64,000 nucleotides of DNA from Cephalotus follicularis. Lineage: Eukaryota > Streptophyta > Magnoliopsida > Oxalidales > Cephalotaceae. Made by a program: the position numbers and the translations under genes. This document shows positions 8,464 through 21,540 of the stretch, one piece after another; positions within the stretch are counted from its first letter, which is position 1; the number at the start of each line of letters is the position of its first letter. The notes under the pieces are model-generated. The model made no database searches and was not told the DNA's origin. It saw only the letters and a list, made by a program, of their open reading frames with translations. The stretch is from assembly GCA_001972305.1 (NCBI GenBank), contig BDDD01000171.1:1-64000 (forward strand). The letters run 5' to 3'.

Positions 8464-11080
8464 TGTTAAATTAGGGTGTCCCTACAAGCCACGAGAAGGC
8501 TGCAGACACATGTTGTTGACATATGACACACTCGTGAATCGTACATTCTTAGTTCCATTCATGTTTTATTGTGCATTTTAAATAAAAGATTGGCCTCTGG
8601 CTATATGTATTATCCCATACCGTCTCTACGGATCAGTTGATCACCATGTCAACAGAATACACATATAGAGCCCTGTCCGTAAAGGGTTGGATCTCGTGCT
8701 TGAGAGGTTATAAGAATGAGATCCTTACTCCCTTGTGACAAAAGTTCCAAGTCATAGGTTCACTTTCTTAGGGCAATTGATGAACCGCAAAGACTTGCCA
8801 TGTTATGCTTGCTCCAAATGGTAAAGGAGGATGGATCATCTCATTGCCATTTGGGTTTTACCCTAAAGCTTATGTGGGGTGCGTGCAGAGGTACGACACT
8901 GGACCGACCCACCATAGGTTATCTATTTGGAGAGTCAACACCTCTGTCAATAGAGTTCCTATTGTCGCGGTAATGCTTAGTCAAAGGTGACTAGTAGATC
9001 ACATGTGATTTACGTTGTATCGTTAGACCTAAGCGGCTAGCATACGTTGTGTAGTAGCTGCTTGGCTTTGATTTCTGCCGTCCCCAGCACTAGCCACGTG
9101 CTGGAAAAAGGGTTGTCTTTGAGCCTTGTGGGAGTTACATTGAGATGTGTGGGCGAGTTCACAAGATGGGATCGTCACACCCGTGTTGAGGGTTATGGGC
9201 TCTATAACAAATATGACCGTTGAAGACTTAAAATTCTCGGACGGGTACTGGGATATTGGGAACAAGAGGTTTCCGGGCATATCTCCCATAGTCTCAGTGC
9301 GTTCATAGAATTATAGTTATCGTGTTTTTTCCTAGGGGTGACATTTATCCAAACTTTAGTCCGCGGTCAGAGCTGAGATGATGAAGGATACGTGGCACGC
9401 AAACCGATGACAATGATAAAGTACTGGAGAACCGGTTAACGAATGATAGATGTGGTACTTTTTGGTTCGCGGATCCGTGGGTGATTATAGATCACACCGG
9501 GACTATTAGCTAGATAGTCGCACTAGAACTTCGGGATGTTCTTAGAAATTTATCATCGTACCAGAAATCCATTGGGTTTTTGGGTCCCGCCTGATTATTG
9601 AAAAAGTGATGCATGCTGCACACATGCTCGCTTGGTGGTAAATCTAGTTTATAACTAGTATATATTAATTTGACATTAATGGATTGTTTCTAATTCCACT
9701 AATTGTCATCTTGATATTTTAAGAGTTTTTAAAGCCGGAGCATGATTTAATTTTAATTAAATTAATTAAAGAGAGAAACATGTTTAATTAATTGAGAGAA
9801 TTATTAAACATGTATGAGAAACAAAATTAAAATCGAAAGAGATTTTAATTAAAGGAGAAAGGAGAAACAAAATTAAAATTGAAAGAGATTTTAATTAAAG
9901 GAGAAAAGAGAATTAACAGAGAGAGAGAGTTAATTTTAATTAAGTCAAAAAAAAAATTTAAGTCCTTTTAACTAATCTCTCTCTCAATCTCCCTCACATT
10001 CTCTCCCGTGCGCCTGGTACGCATATAGCGCGAGAGAGAGACGCAACTGTGCTTCGCACGCAAGGGGGGCGTTTCGGTGGGGGAAAACGGCGCGAGTGGC
10101 GCCGGTTGCCGGGGAAGAGGACCTGCTCGTCTACGGTGAGTCCTCCTCTCTCTCTCCTTCTCTTTTCTACTCCGTTTCTCCCTCTTTTTCACCCTGGCAG
10201 TAGATCGCGTTTTCTGCCGCCGCTTGCTCTCGGCGCCTCTTCCACCACTGACGATCACCATGGGTGGAGCCAATCAATGGCTCTATCCATCTTGATCCTT
10301 CTTTCACGTTTTTCGGTCGTTTTCTGGCCGTTTTCCGTTGGTGAGTCAACCGGGCGAGTTGACGCGTCGGGCTGCTGCGACTTAGAGTTCCGCACCGAGT
10401 CACAGCGAGTCTATGGCCTGGGTGTGTCGGGCTGGTGTCGCTGAGCCGTTTGGTGGCTTGGCGGCCGCCGATGACGAATGAGGAGTCAACCCCGTGACTC
10501 GTCACCGGCCGTTCTCCGCGTTCATGGCTGAGTCTCGCCGAGTCTCGGCCACCGGTGTGTTCGTCGGGGTGTTGGCGTCCACATATGTCAAGGCCGGTCG
10601 ATAACGAGTGGACCGAGACTCACTGAGTCCGAACTCAGTGAGTCGCCGCCTCTGGTTGCCGTGTTCTGGCGCGGTTCCGGGCTAGTCTCCTCCAGTTTCG
10701 GGTTGAGCAATCTTTTTCGAGTTCGTTGGTGTCAAGATCGGACCAAACGTGGACTGTCTGAAATCCGGTGGTGTTACCGGTGACCGGCAGTTGCTACTGC
10801 GAGCGTGTAGCGGCAAAGTGGAGGAGCCTCTAACGTTGGTATGATTGCTTCGCTCTTACCTTTTTTGTTACCGACGTGTGTTCGGTTTATCTTTTCGTGC
10901 ATGCTTTTTTTTGTTTTTGGTTCGATTGTTAATTAAACGAAGATCCTAGGCCTTTCAATTTGGTACTAAGATGTAACTATGGACCATGACTTCCAGTCTT
11001 GGTGTTTTTGAAAAATTAAAATTATACACACTTGTGTCCTAGGACCAAATTGACCAGGAACCCTTGCCAGGTTTCCAACA
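8464..11080 (+). repeat. 3' LTR of the Copia element
   Basis: It begins TGTTAAATTAGGGTG and ends GGTTTCCAACA, giving TGTT/AACA ends. The limits are confirmed by the inverted copy at 13009-16750, which has the same two ends. The middle (about 10010-10760) is GC- and CpG-rich, unlike the AT-rich tract just before it (9700-9960). Frames over 8805-10505 are shadows in LTR sequence. Confidence 0.85.
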
Positions 11081-11376
11081 TATGAAGCGCAATTTGATCG
11101 CAGCATCCGAAAGTTGCTGAAGTTTCATTAGGGCACAAACCTCCTCGAACTCGCTAAGGAAGAGGTATGCATACTCGTTGGGTAATCTGTGAAAGTGCGA
11201 GAGCATGCTAATAAATTAGGATTTCAACTCGAAATTGTTCCCTTGAGGTGCAGGCAACAAGATACAAGATGGTTGCACTATCCTCGCAGGATAGAATCTA
11301 TCGCGTAGAGTTTGGATGGGTCGTTCGTCTGCCATTGCTACTTGTTGATGATTAGTCCTTCCAAGACGATTACGCA
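11081..11376 (-). pseudogene. Athila-1 gag N-terminus and leader end
   Basis: Read on the minus strand, the frame starts with an ATG at 11335-11333 (MADERPIQTLRDRFYP) and continues through HRLPNEYAYLFLSEFEEVC and MKLQQLSDAAIKL. These are the conserved opening blocks of Athila-like gag. It is flanked by Gypsy-1 on the right and a Copia LTR on the left. The strip at 25022-25097 and the leader and LTR at 36640-38360 appear to be earlier parts of the same element, pushed apart by insertions. Confidence 0.75.
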
Positions 11377-13008
11377 TGTCACACCCCGCCTTTCATAACC
11401 ATCAAATAAGTGGTAGCAATTAACATGATATCCGTCTTATCCATTTTATGATAAATTTTAAACTTTTCAAACAGTTATTTCAATTGCGGAAGCATTCGAT
11501 AATAAGCCGAATTAAACCATAACACGCTTCCCATACCACGTGTTACCAATGACACAAATAACCCATTGTCAATTGCCCTCAAATGGAGAGTAAATTAAAA
11601 CATTCAATACAGTATTTGATCATGTCCAGAAATCCATCAAATATATTATCCCGATATAACATTTATCCAAATACATAATTCATTACAACAACCGGAAATC
11701 CATCGGTTTACAAAGACATAATACGATAATAGTTCAACAATCCCAACAGGAGTTACGACTCCACCAGATAACATTACTACAATTGTGCTTCTCCACGCGT
11801 GTCCACATTGGTCCCACTGCATTAATCTGAAATGTAGGGGGTTAGCCTTTGTCCTCACTCGGCTAAGTAGAGAAGTTATAAATGCAGTTCGGGGTCAAAA
11901 TAATGAGTATCATGTATGAATGCACAATGATGCAGTACATAATGTACAACAGTACATATACATATATCTATATATATATGTATTTATTTATCAGTATATC
12001 TGCCATGTCCTCAAGGGGACCACACAAACACAATCAGTACAATAACTTCCACGTCACTAGCGCGATGGCAAGTAACAACAGTCTAGACACAGTAAACGAT
12101 ACTAGCACGGCGGCTAAGTACCAACAGTACTCCGCTAACGGCAACAGTAGCAACGATACCCAGAACGGTGGCTAAGTAAAAACAATACCCCGCTAGTGGC
12201 AATCACATTCAATAAGCAACTCAAGTAATTTATAGTTTATAAATGCTTGAAACAATAATTTCGATGTACAAGCCATCTATTAAGTAGTTCACAATATTTG
12301 GAGATTACTTCCCCGGTCATTTGAAAATATATGTATTTTCGTACAAAATAATGATTTATTTAAAATCATGTATCAACTTCTAAAATGATAAAACATTTTA
12401 GAAAATAGTCATAATTCGGTTCGCAGTTCACTTAACAGTATAGTATATAATGCAAACATATGCTCAGAATGCATCTAAGATCGCTGGCGTCGTACGCAAG
12501 TTTACCACCTTCTCTAAAGGTCGATTATTCCCTGTAACAGTCGTCTGTTTGTTTGAGCATTCGACTATTTTCCTCCAACAGTCGGCTGTTCTGGGCGATT
12601 AGCGTATGAGTAGTCGACTATTTTCCCTCAACAGTCGACTCTCTACACGAACAACGTACATATGATTCTTCTTGCCATTTCTGGGCAGGCTAACGCATGC
12701 ACAGTCGACTGTCTTCCTTTGACAGTCGGCTGTGTACCTTAAACAGTCGATTGTTTTCCCTAAACAGTCGGCTGTTCTGAAAACCAGTAACATGAAATTG
12801 TCCAATTTTCATCCAATCAGTTATTTGCAAGTCACTCAACCATATTCACACAATAGAATATCATCAGTAGTTCACAAAACACAATCAAAGTTCATGTATT
12901 TCCTCTATTTCATCACAACACCAGTGGATCCAACATAGTAATGCATGCAATCTAATCAATTTTCAATCTAGAGCCCAGCATACTTATCATGTTAATAGAC
13001 CACTGTAA
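11377..13008 (-). repeat. Gypsy-1 3' LTR, outer piece
   Basis: It begins TGTCACACCCCGCC, like the right LTR at 22444, and runs in parallel with it until the Copia insertion at 13009. It holds the downstream GTCGAC-core array. The rest of this LTR resumes at 16756. Confidence 0.9.
12518..12780. repeat. GTCGAC-core palindrome array, Gypsy-1 left LTR (downstream set)
   Basis: Many copies of motifs near CAGTCGACTGT and CAGTCGGCTGT occur here, parallel to the array at 23584-23840 in the right LTR. In element orientation the array lies downstream of the LTR TATA-like box, in the transcribed part. Confidence 0.85.
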
Positions 13009-14014
13009 TGTTGGAAACCTGGCAAGGGTTCCCGGTCGATTTGGTCCTAGGACGCAAGTGTGCATAATTTTAATTTTTCAAAAACACCAAGACTGAAAGT
13101 CATGGTCCACACTTACATCTTAGTACCAAATAGAAAATCCTAGGATCTCCGTTTAATTAACAAGCGAACTAAAAATAAGAATAAGCATGCCCAAAAAGAT
13201 AAACCGAACACACGTCGGTAATCATAAAAGTAAGAATGAAGCAATCATACCAACGTTGGAGGCTCCACCACTTTTCCGCTACACGCTTGTAGTAGCAAAT
13301 GCCGATCACCGGTAACACCGTCGGTTTTCGGACAGTCCACGTTTCGTCCGATGTTGACACCAACGGACTCCAAAAAATCTGCTCAACCCGAATCTGGAGG
13401 AGACACGCTCGGAACCGCGCCGGAACACGGCGGCCAGAGGCAGCGACTCACTCAGTTCGGACTCAGTGAGTCTCGGTCAACTCGCCATTGACCGGTCTTG
13501 ACATATATGGACGCCAACACCACGATGAACGCACCGGTGGCCGAGACTCTACAAGACTCGGCCAGGAACGCAGAAAACGGCCGGCGGCGAGTCACGGGGT
13601 TGACTCGCCGTTCGTCGTCAGCGGCCGCCAAGCCACCAAACGGCTCAGCGACACCAGCCCGACACACCCCAACCCAAGACTCGCCGTGACTCGGCGCAGA
13701 ACGCCAAGTCACAGCAACCCGACGCGTCAACTCGCCCAGTTGACTCACCAAACGCAAAACGGTCGGAAAACGACCGGGAAACACAAAACAAAGATCAAAA
13801 TGGATAGAGCCATTGATTGGCTCCACCCACTGTGATCAACGGCGGTGGAAGAGACACCGGGAGCAAGAATCGGCCAAAAAACGCAAACGGCCGAGAGGGA
13901 GAAACGGGGGAGAAGAAGGGAGAAATCGGGAGAGAGAAGGGAGAAGGCTTACCAGGGATGGTCGCACGCCTTCTCACGGCCTCCGGCGCGAAGCGCCGGT
14001 CTCTCCTCTGGCCA
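13009..14014 (-). repeat. Copia 3' LTR piece
   Basis: This covers the 3' end of the LTR in element orientation. Bases 13771-14014 recur at 14802-15045 with about 98 percent identity. The segment is CpG-rich from about 13390. Frames on both strands here are chance products of that composition. Confidence 0.75.
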
Positions 14015-14801
14015 TGCTTTGGACTATAGGAACAGATTATAATCTCTTCCAGTTGCCTTAGCTTCCCACAACAGAAGTAGGCAAACTCCTTATAAAACCT
14101 TTAGATCGTTTTTCTAGAATGGAATCCCTTTGCACTAACTGCCTCTTCCTTGGGTTTTCACCCTTGAAACTTAGATTCACTTGATCTATCTCCCCTTGAG
14201 ATTATTCAAGTAGGAAATCGAGACATCACAGATGACCTGAACCTCTTGGTCAAAATCCACCTTTACAGTTCTCAACTGGGTGCCATATAACTCCTCGAGT
14301 TGTGTAAGCATGACACACAAGGTCTGTGAGTGCATAACCCGATCATGCAAAATTGTGGCAACATGCCAACAATTGATAGGGTACAAGCTCGATAATCGTT
14401 GTTCCACCATTTTGCCCAACCGGCCTTGTGATGGTCGGATACATCGTTCACTAGCTCGGGGTAATCTCAGTCATGACATGAGCGACTCTCATGCTCGTGA
14501 GAATGTTGCGTTAAACGCGTTTCCATTCAATGAAATACGGATGTTCAAGTTTAGGAGTGGTAAACGTGTTTGATGTTGGTTTGTGCCGTTTGCCAATTTG
14601 AGTATATATTCAAGTATGTAAAAACTAGCAACCTATATGAGGAAAAAGAAAGAGAATATTAACAGATCATTCCATTTATGTTATTACCATAATCCTTGGT
14701 CTTTTGTAATTATGACTCCTCCCACTATTCTAATCGTATCTCACACCTCTATGTGGAATTCGAGAAGCCTCTTGCTTCCTAGTGGGGATCGGAATCTATC
14801 C
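14015..14801 (-). other. Middle part of the inverted Copia copy
   Basis: It lies between the two LTR pieces and is absent from the LTR at 8464-11080. A minus-strand frame at 14186-14419 contains VMLTQLEELYGTQLRTVKVD, which may be gag-like, but I do not recognise it firmly. It is either what remains of the internal region or a separate sequence captured here. Confidence 0.4.
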
Positions 14802-16750
14802 CGACCGGGAAACACAAAACAAAGATCAAAATGGATATAGCCATTGATTGGCTCCACCCACTGTGATCAACGGCGGTGGAAGAGACGCCGGGAGCAAGAA
14901 TCGGCCAAAAAATGCAAATGGCCGAGAGGGAGAAACGGGGGAGAAGAAGGGAGAAATCGGGAGAGAGAAGGGAGAAGGCTTACCAGGGATGGTCGCACGC
15001 CTTCTCACGGCCTCCGGCGCGAAGCGCCGGTCTCTCCTCCGGCCAGAACGCGCCCCTGCGCGCCAGACGCCATGTGCGTCTCTTTCTTCCCAAAACGCAC
15101 AAGTCGTGCGTTGTAAGAAGAAGAAAAGGGAGAGATGGGAGAGATTGGTGGGAGAGAGTGTGAGAGAGAGTGAGAGAGATATATTTTTTTTAAAATATTT
15201 TAAAATGCATTTTGACTTAATAAAAATTAAGTCTCTCTCTCTCTCTTATTTCTCTTTTTCTCCTTTAATTAAAATCTCTTTCAATTTTAATTTTGTTTCT
15301 CCTTTCTCCTTTAATTAACATCTCTTTCAATTTTAATTTTGTTTCTCATACATGTTTAATAATTCTCTCAATTAATTAAACATGTTTCTCCCTTCAATGA
15401 TTTAATTAAAGTCTCTCACTTTAAATAATTAAAGACCCTCTCTTTAATTAATTTAATTAAAATTAAATCGTGCTCCGGCTGTAAAATCTCTTATACATCA
15501 AGATGACTATTAGTAGAACGAAAAATAAACCACTAATGTCAAAATAATATATACTAGTTAAAAAAAACTAGATTTACCACCAAGCGAGCATGTGTGCAGC
15601 ATGCGTCACTTTTCCAATAATCAGGCGGGACCCGAAAGCCCGGTGGATTTCCGATACGATGATAAATTTCTCAGAACATCCCGAAGTTCTGGTACGACTA
15701 TCCAGCTAATAGTCTCGGTGTGATCTATAATCACCCCCGGATCCGCGGACCAAAAACTACCACGTCTATCAATCGTTAACCGGTTCCCCAGTACTTTATC
15801 ACTGTCATCAGTTTGTGTGCCGCGTATCCTTCATCATCTCGGCTCCGACTGCGGACTAGGGTTTGGATAAATGTCACCCCTAGGTAAAACCGCGATAACT
15901 ATAATTCTATGAACGCACTGAGACTATGGGAGATATCCCCGGAAACCTCTCATTCCCAATCTCCCAGTGCCTGGCCAGGACTTTAAGTCTTCAACGGTCA
16001 CAGATGTTATAGAGCCTATAACCCTCAACACGGGTGTGACGATCCCATCTTGCGAACTCGCCCACACATCTCAATGCAGCTCCCACAAGGCCCAAAGACA
16101 ACCATTTTTCCAGCACGTGGCTAGTGCTGGGGAAGGCGGAAATCAAAGCCAAGCAGTTACTACACAACATATGTCAACTGCTCAGGTCTAACGATACAAT
16201 GTAAATCACGTATGATCTACTAGTCACCTTTGACTAAGCACTACCGCGACAATAGGAACTCTATTGACAGAGGTGTTGACTCTCCAAATAGATAACCTAT
16301 AGTGGGTCGGTTCAGTGTCGTGCCTCTGTACGCACCCCGTATCCGCTTTAGGGTAAAACCCAAATGGCAATGAGATGATCCATCCTCCTTTACCATTCGG
16401 AGCAAGCATAACACGGCAAGTCTTTGCGGTTCATCAATTGCCCTAAGAGAGTGAACCTATGACTTGGAACTTTTGTCACAAGGGAGTAAGAATCTCATTC
16501 TCATAACCTCTCAGGCACGAGATCCAACCCTTTACGGACAGGGCGCTATATGTGTATTCTGTTGATATGGTGATCAACTGATCCGTAGAGACGGTATGGG
16601 ATAATACATATAGCAAAATGCCAATCTTTACTGAAATATGCACAATAGAACACGAATGGAACTAAGAATGTACGATTCAAGAGTGTGTCATATGCTGAGA
16701 ACATATGCCTGCAGCCTTCTCGTGGCTTGCAGGGACACCCTAATCTAACA
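14802..16750 (-). repeat. Copia 5' LTR piece
   Basis: In element orientation it starts TGTTAGATTAGGGTG at 16750 and matches the LTR at 8464 onwards. It ends at 14802 in the 244-base stretch shared with the other LTR piece. Confidence 0.75.
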
Positions 16751-16755
16751 AGTAA

Positions 16756-17720
16756 CTATGATACTTCATCCAACAATCCACAGTCCAATTTAACATGCAA
16801 TCCATCAATGAGAAACATTATTTTAGAACTTGAATTTAATCGTATAATTTCTTTACAATTACCCCTACCATTGATTTCAAGTTAGAAATCGGAAGTCCAC
16901 CTCTTTACGTCTCCTCTCCAGTAACCTTGAGCCTCCCAGAAGCTCCAAGTTCGAATCCAGTAGCTCCAACCCGAGCTCCTTGGTTCACAATGGACGACCA
17001 CTCTCACTCTCTCCCCTCGCGATTTCTCACTGTGTCTTCCTCTCTAATTTCTTTCTGGTTTTCCTTTTCCACAGGTGCTGGGCGAGAGAGAGAGAGAGAT
17101 AGGCAGAGTGTTTATGTAGGTTAACTCTTCTCCTTCCTCTCCCACCCCGTTTGCATGGTCCAGATGCCATTTCTCATTCCATCACTTGCATGCACACACA
17201 CACACACATGTCACTGACACTCTTCCATTCAATCTCTGCAGGTTCAGGAGTTGTGGTGCATGTCCAACACGTTTTATTTTGCATGTGATGGCGCCTGAAA
17301 GATGCCTTTATGCTGTCAGTTGTTGCATGTGATCTCGTCACATGTTCGCACAAAAACATAGCATAATCAAGTCGATTGTTCTTCGCTAACCGTCGGCTGT
17401 CCACTTGGCCATTGTACTGCCAGGTGGCTTGGCAGTCTACCAGTCGGCTAGTTCATTCCTCCAGTCGACTGTTACACTAAACAGTCTCCCAGTCGACTGT
17501 TTCATCAACCAGTCGCCTGTTTTGAGTGTATTTCTCCGAAATTCTAAATTGTCAACACAATCCGTTTTTAACACCTTTTAACATTTCCTTACTCAAAAAT
17601 CAACACAATAATTTGAGAATTCAGCATTGAAGTCAAAAATTCAGCCATTCTCATTAATCCCATAACAAGATTACATTTGAAATTCAAATATTATAACATG
17701 CGGAAATCCCAGGCGTTACA
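16756..17720 (-). repeat. Gypsy-1 3' LTR, inner piece
   Basis: It matches 24072-25021 of the right LTR and ends with GGCGTTACA beside the polypurine tract. It contains a CA microsatellite near 17195-17209, the TATA-like CTACATAAACACT (minus strand, 17107-17119) and the upstream GTCGAC-core array at 17370-17520. Confidence 0.85.
17370..17520. repeat. GTCGAC-core palindrome array, Gypsy-1 left LTR (upstream set)
   Basis: Six or seven motifs such as CAGTCGACTGT, CAGTCGGCTAG and CAGTCGCCTGT occur, parallel to 24683-24830 in the right LTR. In element orientation they lie upstream of the TATA-like box. Confidence 0.8.
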
Positions 17721-17738
17721 TCCACCCCTCCTTCAAGG
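17721..17738 (-). other. Gypsy-1 polypurine tract
   Basis: Read on the minus strand this is CCTTGAAGGAGGGGTGGA, directly before the 3' LTR. Gypsy-4 has the close relative TTGAAGGAGGGGTGA at 56792-56806. Confidence 0.8.
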
Positions 17739-17756
17739 AATTTCGTCCTCGAAATT

Positions 17757-20700
17757 ATAACAGTACTAGAACAAGTGCGGGTGACACTCTCAGATATCAT
17801 CCTCACGTTCCCAAGTGGCCTTGTCCGGATGGTGGAACTGCCATTGAACCTTTACCATTGAAATGATCCGGTTCCTCAACACCTGCGTCTTCCAATCTAG
17901 AATCTGCACCGGTGACTCCTCGCAAGAAAGGTCATCTCGCACAGGAACCAAATCATAATCCAACACATGTGATGGGTCTCGGATGTATCTCTTCAGCATA
18001 GACACATGAAAGACGTCATGCACATTCGACATGGTAGGAGGTAAAGTAAGCTGGTAGGCTACCTCCCCAACTCTCTCTAAAATCTCAAAAGGACCAATAT
18101 AGCGCAGAGCTAACTTGCCCTTTTTCCCAAACCTTTGCACGCCCTTCCATGGTCAAACCTTCAAGAACACATGATCACCAACATCGAAGGTTAAAGGCCT
18201 CCTCTTGACACTGTCAACATAACTCTTCTGCTGGCTTTGAGCAGCAAGCAGCTTCTCCTTGATCACCTTGACTTTCTTCGAAGTCTCTTCAACTAGGTCA
18301 GATCCAAGCAATGGTCTCTTACTAACCTCATCCCAACAAATGGGTGATCTACACTTCCTCCCATACAGAGCCTCGTATGGGGCCATACAGATACTGGAGT
18401 GATAGTTGTTGTTATATGAAAACTCTATCAGGGGAATATGGTCCTCCCAAGTACCTGCAAATTAGATAACATAGGCTCGAAGCATATCCTCCAAGGTCTG
18501 GATGGTACGCTCTGACTGCCCATCGGTCTGTGGGTGAAAGGCAGTGCTGAGGTTCAGCTTTGTCCCAAAAGCTGTCTGAAACTTCTTCCAAAAGTTGGAA
18601 GTGAAGATCAAATCTCTATCACAAACAATACTCACGGGAATACCGTGCAACCTCACAATCTCCTTGACGTACAACAAAGCCAACTTGCTCGCTGAATCCG
18701 TAACATGAGTGGGTAGAAAATGAGCTGACTTCGTGAGTCTATCCACGATAACCCACACCGCATTGTGATGATGTCTAGTCAGTGGGAACCCTGAGACAAA
18801 ATCCATGGTTATGTGTTCCCATTTCCACTCTGCCACTGGTAATGGCTGTAATAATCCTGCCGGTCTCTGGTGTTCGGTCTTGACCTGCTGACAAGTCAGA
18901 CACTTCGCAACATACTTGGCAATCTCGCGTTTCATACCTGACCACCAGTAATTCTTCTTCACATCCTGATACTTCTTGGTGCTACCAGGATGGATACTGT
19001 ATCGAGACTTGTGAGCCGTATAAAGTAACTCACTCTTCAATCCGTGTTCATTCGGCAGACACACCTGTCCCCAAAATCGCAGGACACCATCGGCATGTAT
19101 CTGAAAATCAGACTCTGGGTCTAGATTCTCCTGAATCCGCTGTAATTCAGGATCATGTGATTGAGCGTTCTTTATTTCATCAAGCAAAGCTGGCTGTACT
19201 CTGATGCTAGCCACAAAAATACCCGGTGACCGTAAGGACGGAGTCCACTCTTGGAATTCTTCTAAAATCTTCCATTGCAACACCATCGTACTGGCAATCA
19301 TGGCCTTGCGACTGAAGGCATCAGCGACCACATTCGCTTTCCCCGAGTGATACTGAACACTGCAATCGTAGTCATTAAAGAACTCTACCCACATTCGTTG
19401 CCTCATGTTCGGTGTATCCTAGCAGAACAGGTACCTCAAACTCTTATGATCGATAAAGATCTCAAACTACTCCCCATACAGCTAGTGCCTCCATTTCTGA
19501 AGAGCAAAAATAATCGCTGCCAGTTCAAGATAATGCATCAGGTAGTTCTCCTCATATGGCTTTAGCTTCCGCGAAGCATAAGCAATCACTCTGGCTCATT
19601 GCATCAACACACAGCCCAAGCCCTTACCCGATGCATCACTGTAGACTGCAAAACCCTCATTACCCTCGGGTAATACCAAGACAGGTGCAGTAACCAACTG
19701 ATTCTTCAGCTCACAGAAACTAGCTTCACAATCTTCATCGCAGACAAATAAGGTTTTCATCTGGGTCAGTCTAGTCAAAGGCACGGCTATCCTCAAAAAG
19801 TTATGGATGAACCTCCGATAATACCCCGCCAACCCAAGGAAGCTACGCACCTCCGTCACATTCTTCGATTGCGGCTAGTCCCGCTCAACTTCTGTCTTTG
19901 AAGGATCCACCATCAATCATTCTCCAGACACGATGTGACCAAGAAAGATCACGTGATCGAGCCAAAATTCACACTTGCCAAACTTGGCGTACAACCGGTG
20001 CTCTCTAAGGATCTGTAGTACTAACCTCAAGTGGTACGCATGCTCCTCTTCGCTCCTTGAATATACCAGTATGTCATCAATAAACACTACAACAAACTAA
20101 TCCAGGTATGGTCGAAATACATCTTTCATCAACGACATGAATGCTTCTGGTGCGTTGGTAACATCAAACGGCATCACTAGGAACTCGTAGTGACCATACC
20201 GTGTCCGGAAGGCAGTCTTCTAAATGTCTTCTTCCCTTACTCTCAGCTGATGGTAACCCGATCTCAAATCGAGTTTGGAAAGCACCCTCGACCCTTGCAA
20301 CTGGTCGAACAAATCCTCGATGTGGGGTAAAGGATACTTGTTATTTATAGTTGCCTTATTCAACATTTGGTAGTCGATGCAAAGCCTCATCGACCCATCC
20401 TTCTTCTTGACAAATAACACAGGCGCACCCCACGAAGAAACACTGGGTCTAATAAAACCTTTATCAATTAGGTCTTGCAACTGTAACTTCAACTGTCACA
20501 ACTCTGCAGGAGCCATCCAATAAGGTGCTTTGGAGATAGGAGCCGTTCCAGGAACAAGATCAATGACGAACTCCATACTCCTCTTCGATGGTAAGGACTC
20601 CAAGTCATCAGGAAATACATTTGGAAATTCACACACAACCAGAATCTCCACCATGCTCAAACCTTTCTCCTTCCTTCGATCAATTACGTAAGCCAGGTAT

Positions 20701-21540
20701 CCTTCACATCCCTTCTCTAGATACTTCGATGCTCGAATAAAGGATATGATCAGTGTCGAGAACCCTTTATCTCCCTTGAGCTGAAATGTCATTCCATCGG
20801 GTAGACAAAAATCTACAGTTTTATTATAGCAATCCATCCGAGCATGGTGTGCTGATAGCCGATCCATCCCCAGTATAGCATCAAAGTCACGGATAGGTAG
20901 CACAATCAAATATGCATACAAAGAAATACCCACCATAGACATCTCACAACTCCTATATACCGAATCAGTGTACATAGAAGTCCCAGTCGGTGTACTCATA
21001 TCAAGCATATATAACATGCAGTCAGGGGTAACATCTAAGCAAGATGTAAAACGTGCAGATATAACATAATGCAATGCTCCAGATCCATCAACACCCTAGC
21101 AGAAAAACCATAGATATACAGAGTACCTCCAACAACAGAAGTCGACTCTGGAACCTCTGTCTGAGTAAGTACAAAGACTCTACCTTTTGCGATGCCCTTG
21201 CCGATGTCTCTCCTCTATGACGGTCCCACTCCCGCACCACTACTACTCCCAGGCCCACTAGGTACTGCCGCTGAACTCTTCGGACAATCTCTCACTGAAT
21301 GGCCAGATGCCCCACACCGCAAACACAACCCATTCTTCATCCAATAATCTTTGACCTGATGACCTGAACGACCGCAGTGAAAGCAAACACCAGACCTCGA
21401 ATTACTCCCTTGACTCGGAGTACCCTGTGTACCAGTTTGGTCAGATCTATTCTTGAAGGATTTCGTCAGAGATCCACTACCCTACAATTTTGATAAATCC
21501 GGTCTAGATTGTGTCGGGCTCTGCTTATTCTACTGTGCAC
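17757..21540 (-). pseudogene. Gypsy-1 pol: protease, RT, RNase H, integrase, chromodomain (broken)
   Basis: Domains in minus-strand order: paired zinc knuckles (about 21390-21270), protease (about 21110-20750), reverse transcriptase (about 20500-19930, with [12 protein letters not shown] and [14 protein letters not shown]), RNase H (about 19860-19440, with [16 protein letters not shown] and [14 protein letters not shown]), and integrase (about 19060-18160, with IHPGSTKKYQD, CLTCQ, TMDFVSGFPL and [17 protein letters not shown]). The end, about 17960-17790, carries VLRNRIISMVKVQWQFHHPD, typical of the chromodomain region of Tekay-like elements. In the living family this enzyme set copies RNA to DNA and inserts it, with the chromodomain guiding the site. 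The frame carries several breaks. Confidence 0.8.

Larger units (their letters stand above)
7610..11080 (+). mobile_element. Copia element, 3' portion with LTR
   Basis: The fragment holds the end of a Copia polyprotein, a polypurine tract and one LTR of 2617 bases. The 5' part is absent from the window, where Athila-2 abuts. A second, reverse-oriented copy of the same family lies at 13009-16750. The right edge lies in Athila-1 gag, so this Copia is younger than Athila-1. It is broken and cannot be dated from one LTR. Confidence 0.8.
13009..16750 (-). mobile_element. Inverted Copia copy inserted in the Gypsy-1 LTR
   Basis: The ends are TGTTGGAAACCTGG and ACCCTAATCTAACA, the reverse complement of the LTR ends at 8464 and 11080. 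The flanks TGTAA (13004-13008) and AGTAA (16751-16755) are a five-base target duplication with one mismatch; the undisturbed right LTR reads CACAGTAACTATG at this site. It consists of two LTR pieces around a 787-base middle. A 244-base stretch shared by the two LTR pieces differs at about 5 positions, suggesting under 1 million years. It is broken, and younger than Gypsy-1. Confidence 0.85.

Noticed and set aside
1618-11376. An inversion that split one Athila gag: its start at 11081-11376 (minus) and the rest from 1618 (plus).
   Set aside because: The two pieces overlap by about ten codons with clearly different sequence (DAAIKLRFI against EDALKLILF), so they come from different copies.
13452-15318. 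Several 60-156 codon frames in the CpG-rich Copia LTR pieces, present in duplicate.
   Set aside because: They duplicate because the LTR stretch is duplicated, occur on both strands and resemble no protein; composition explains them.
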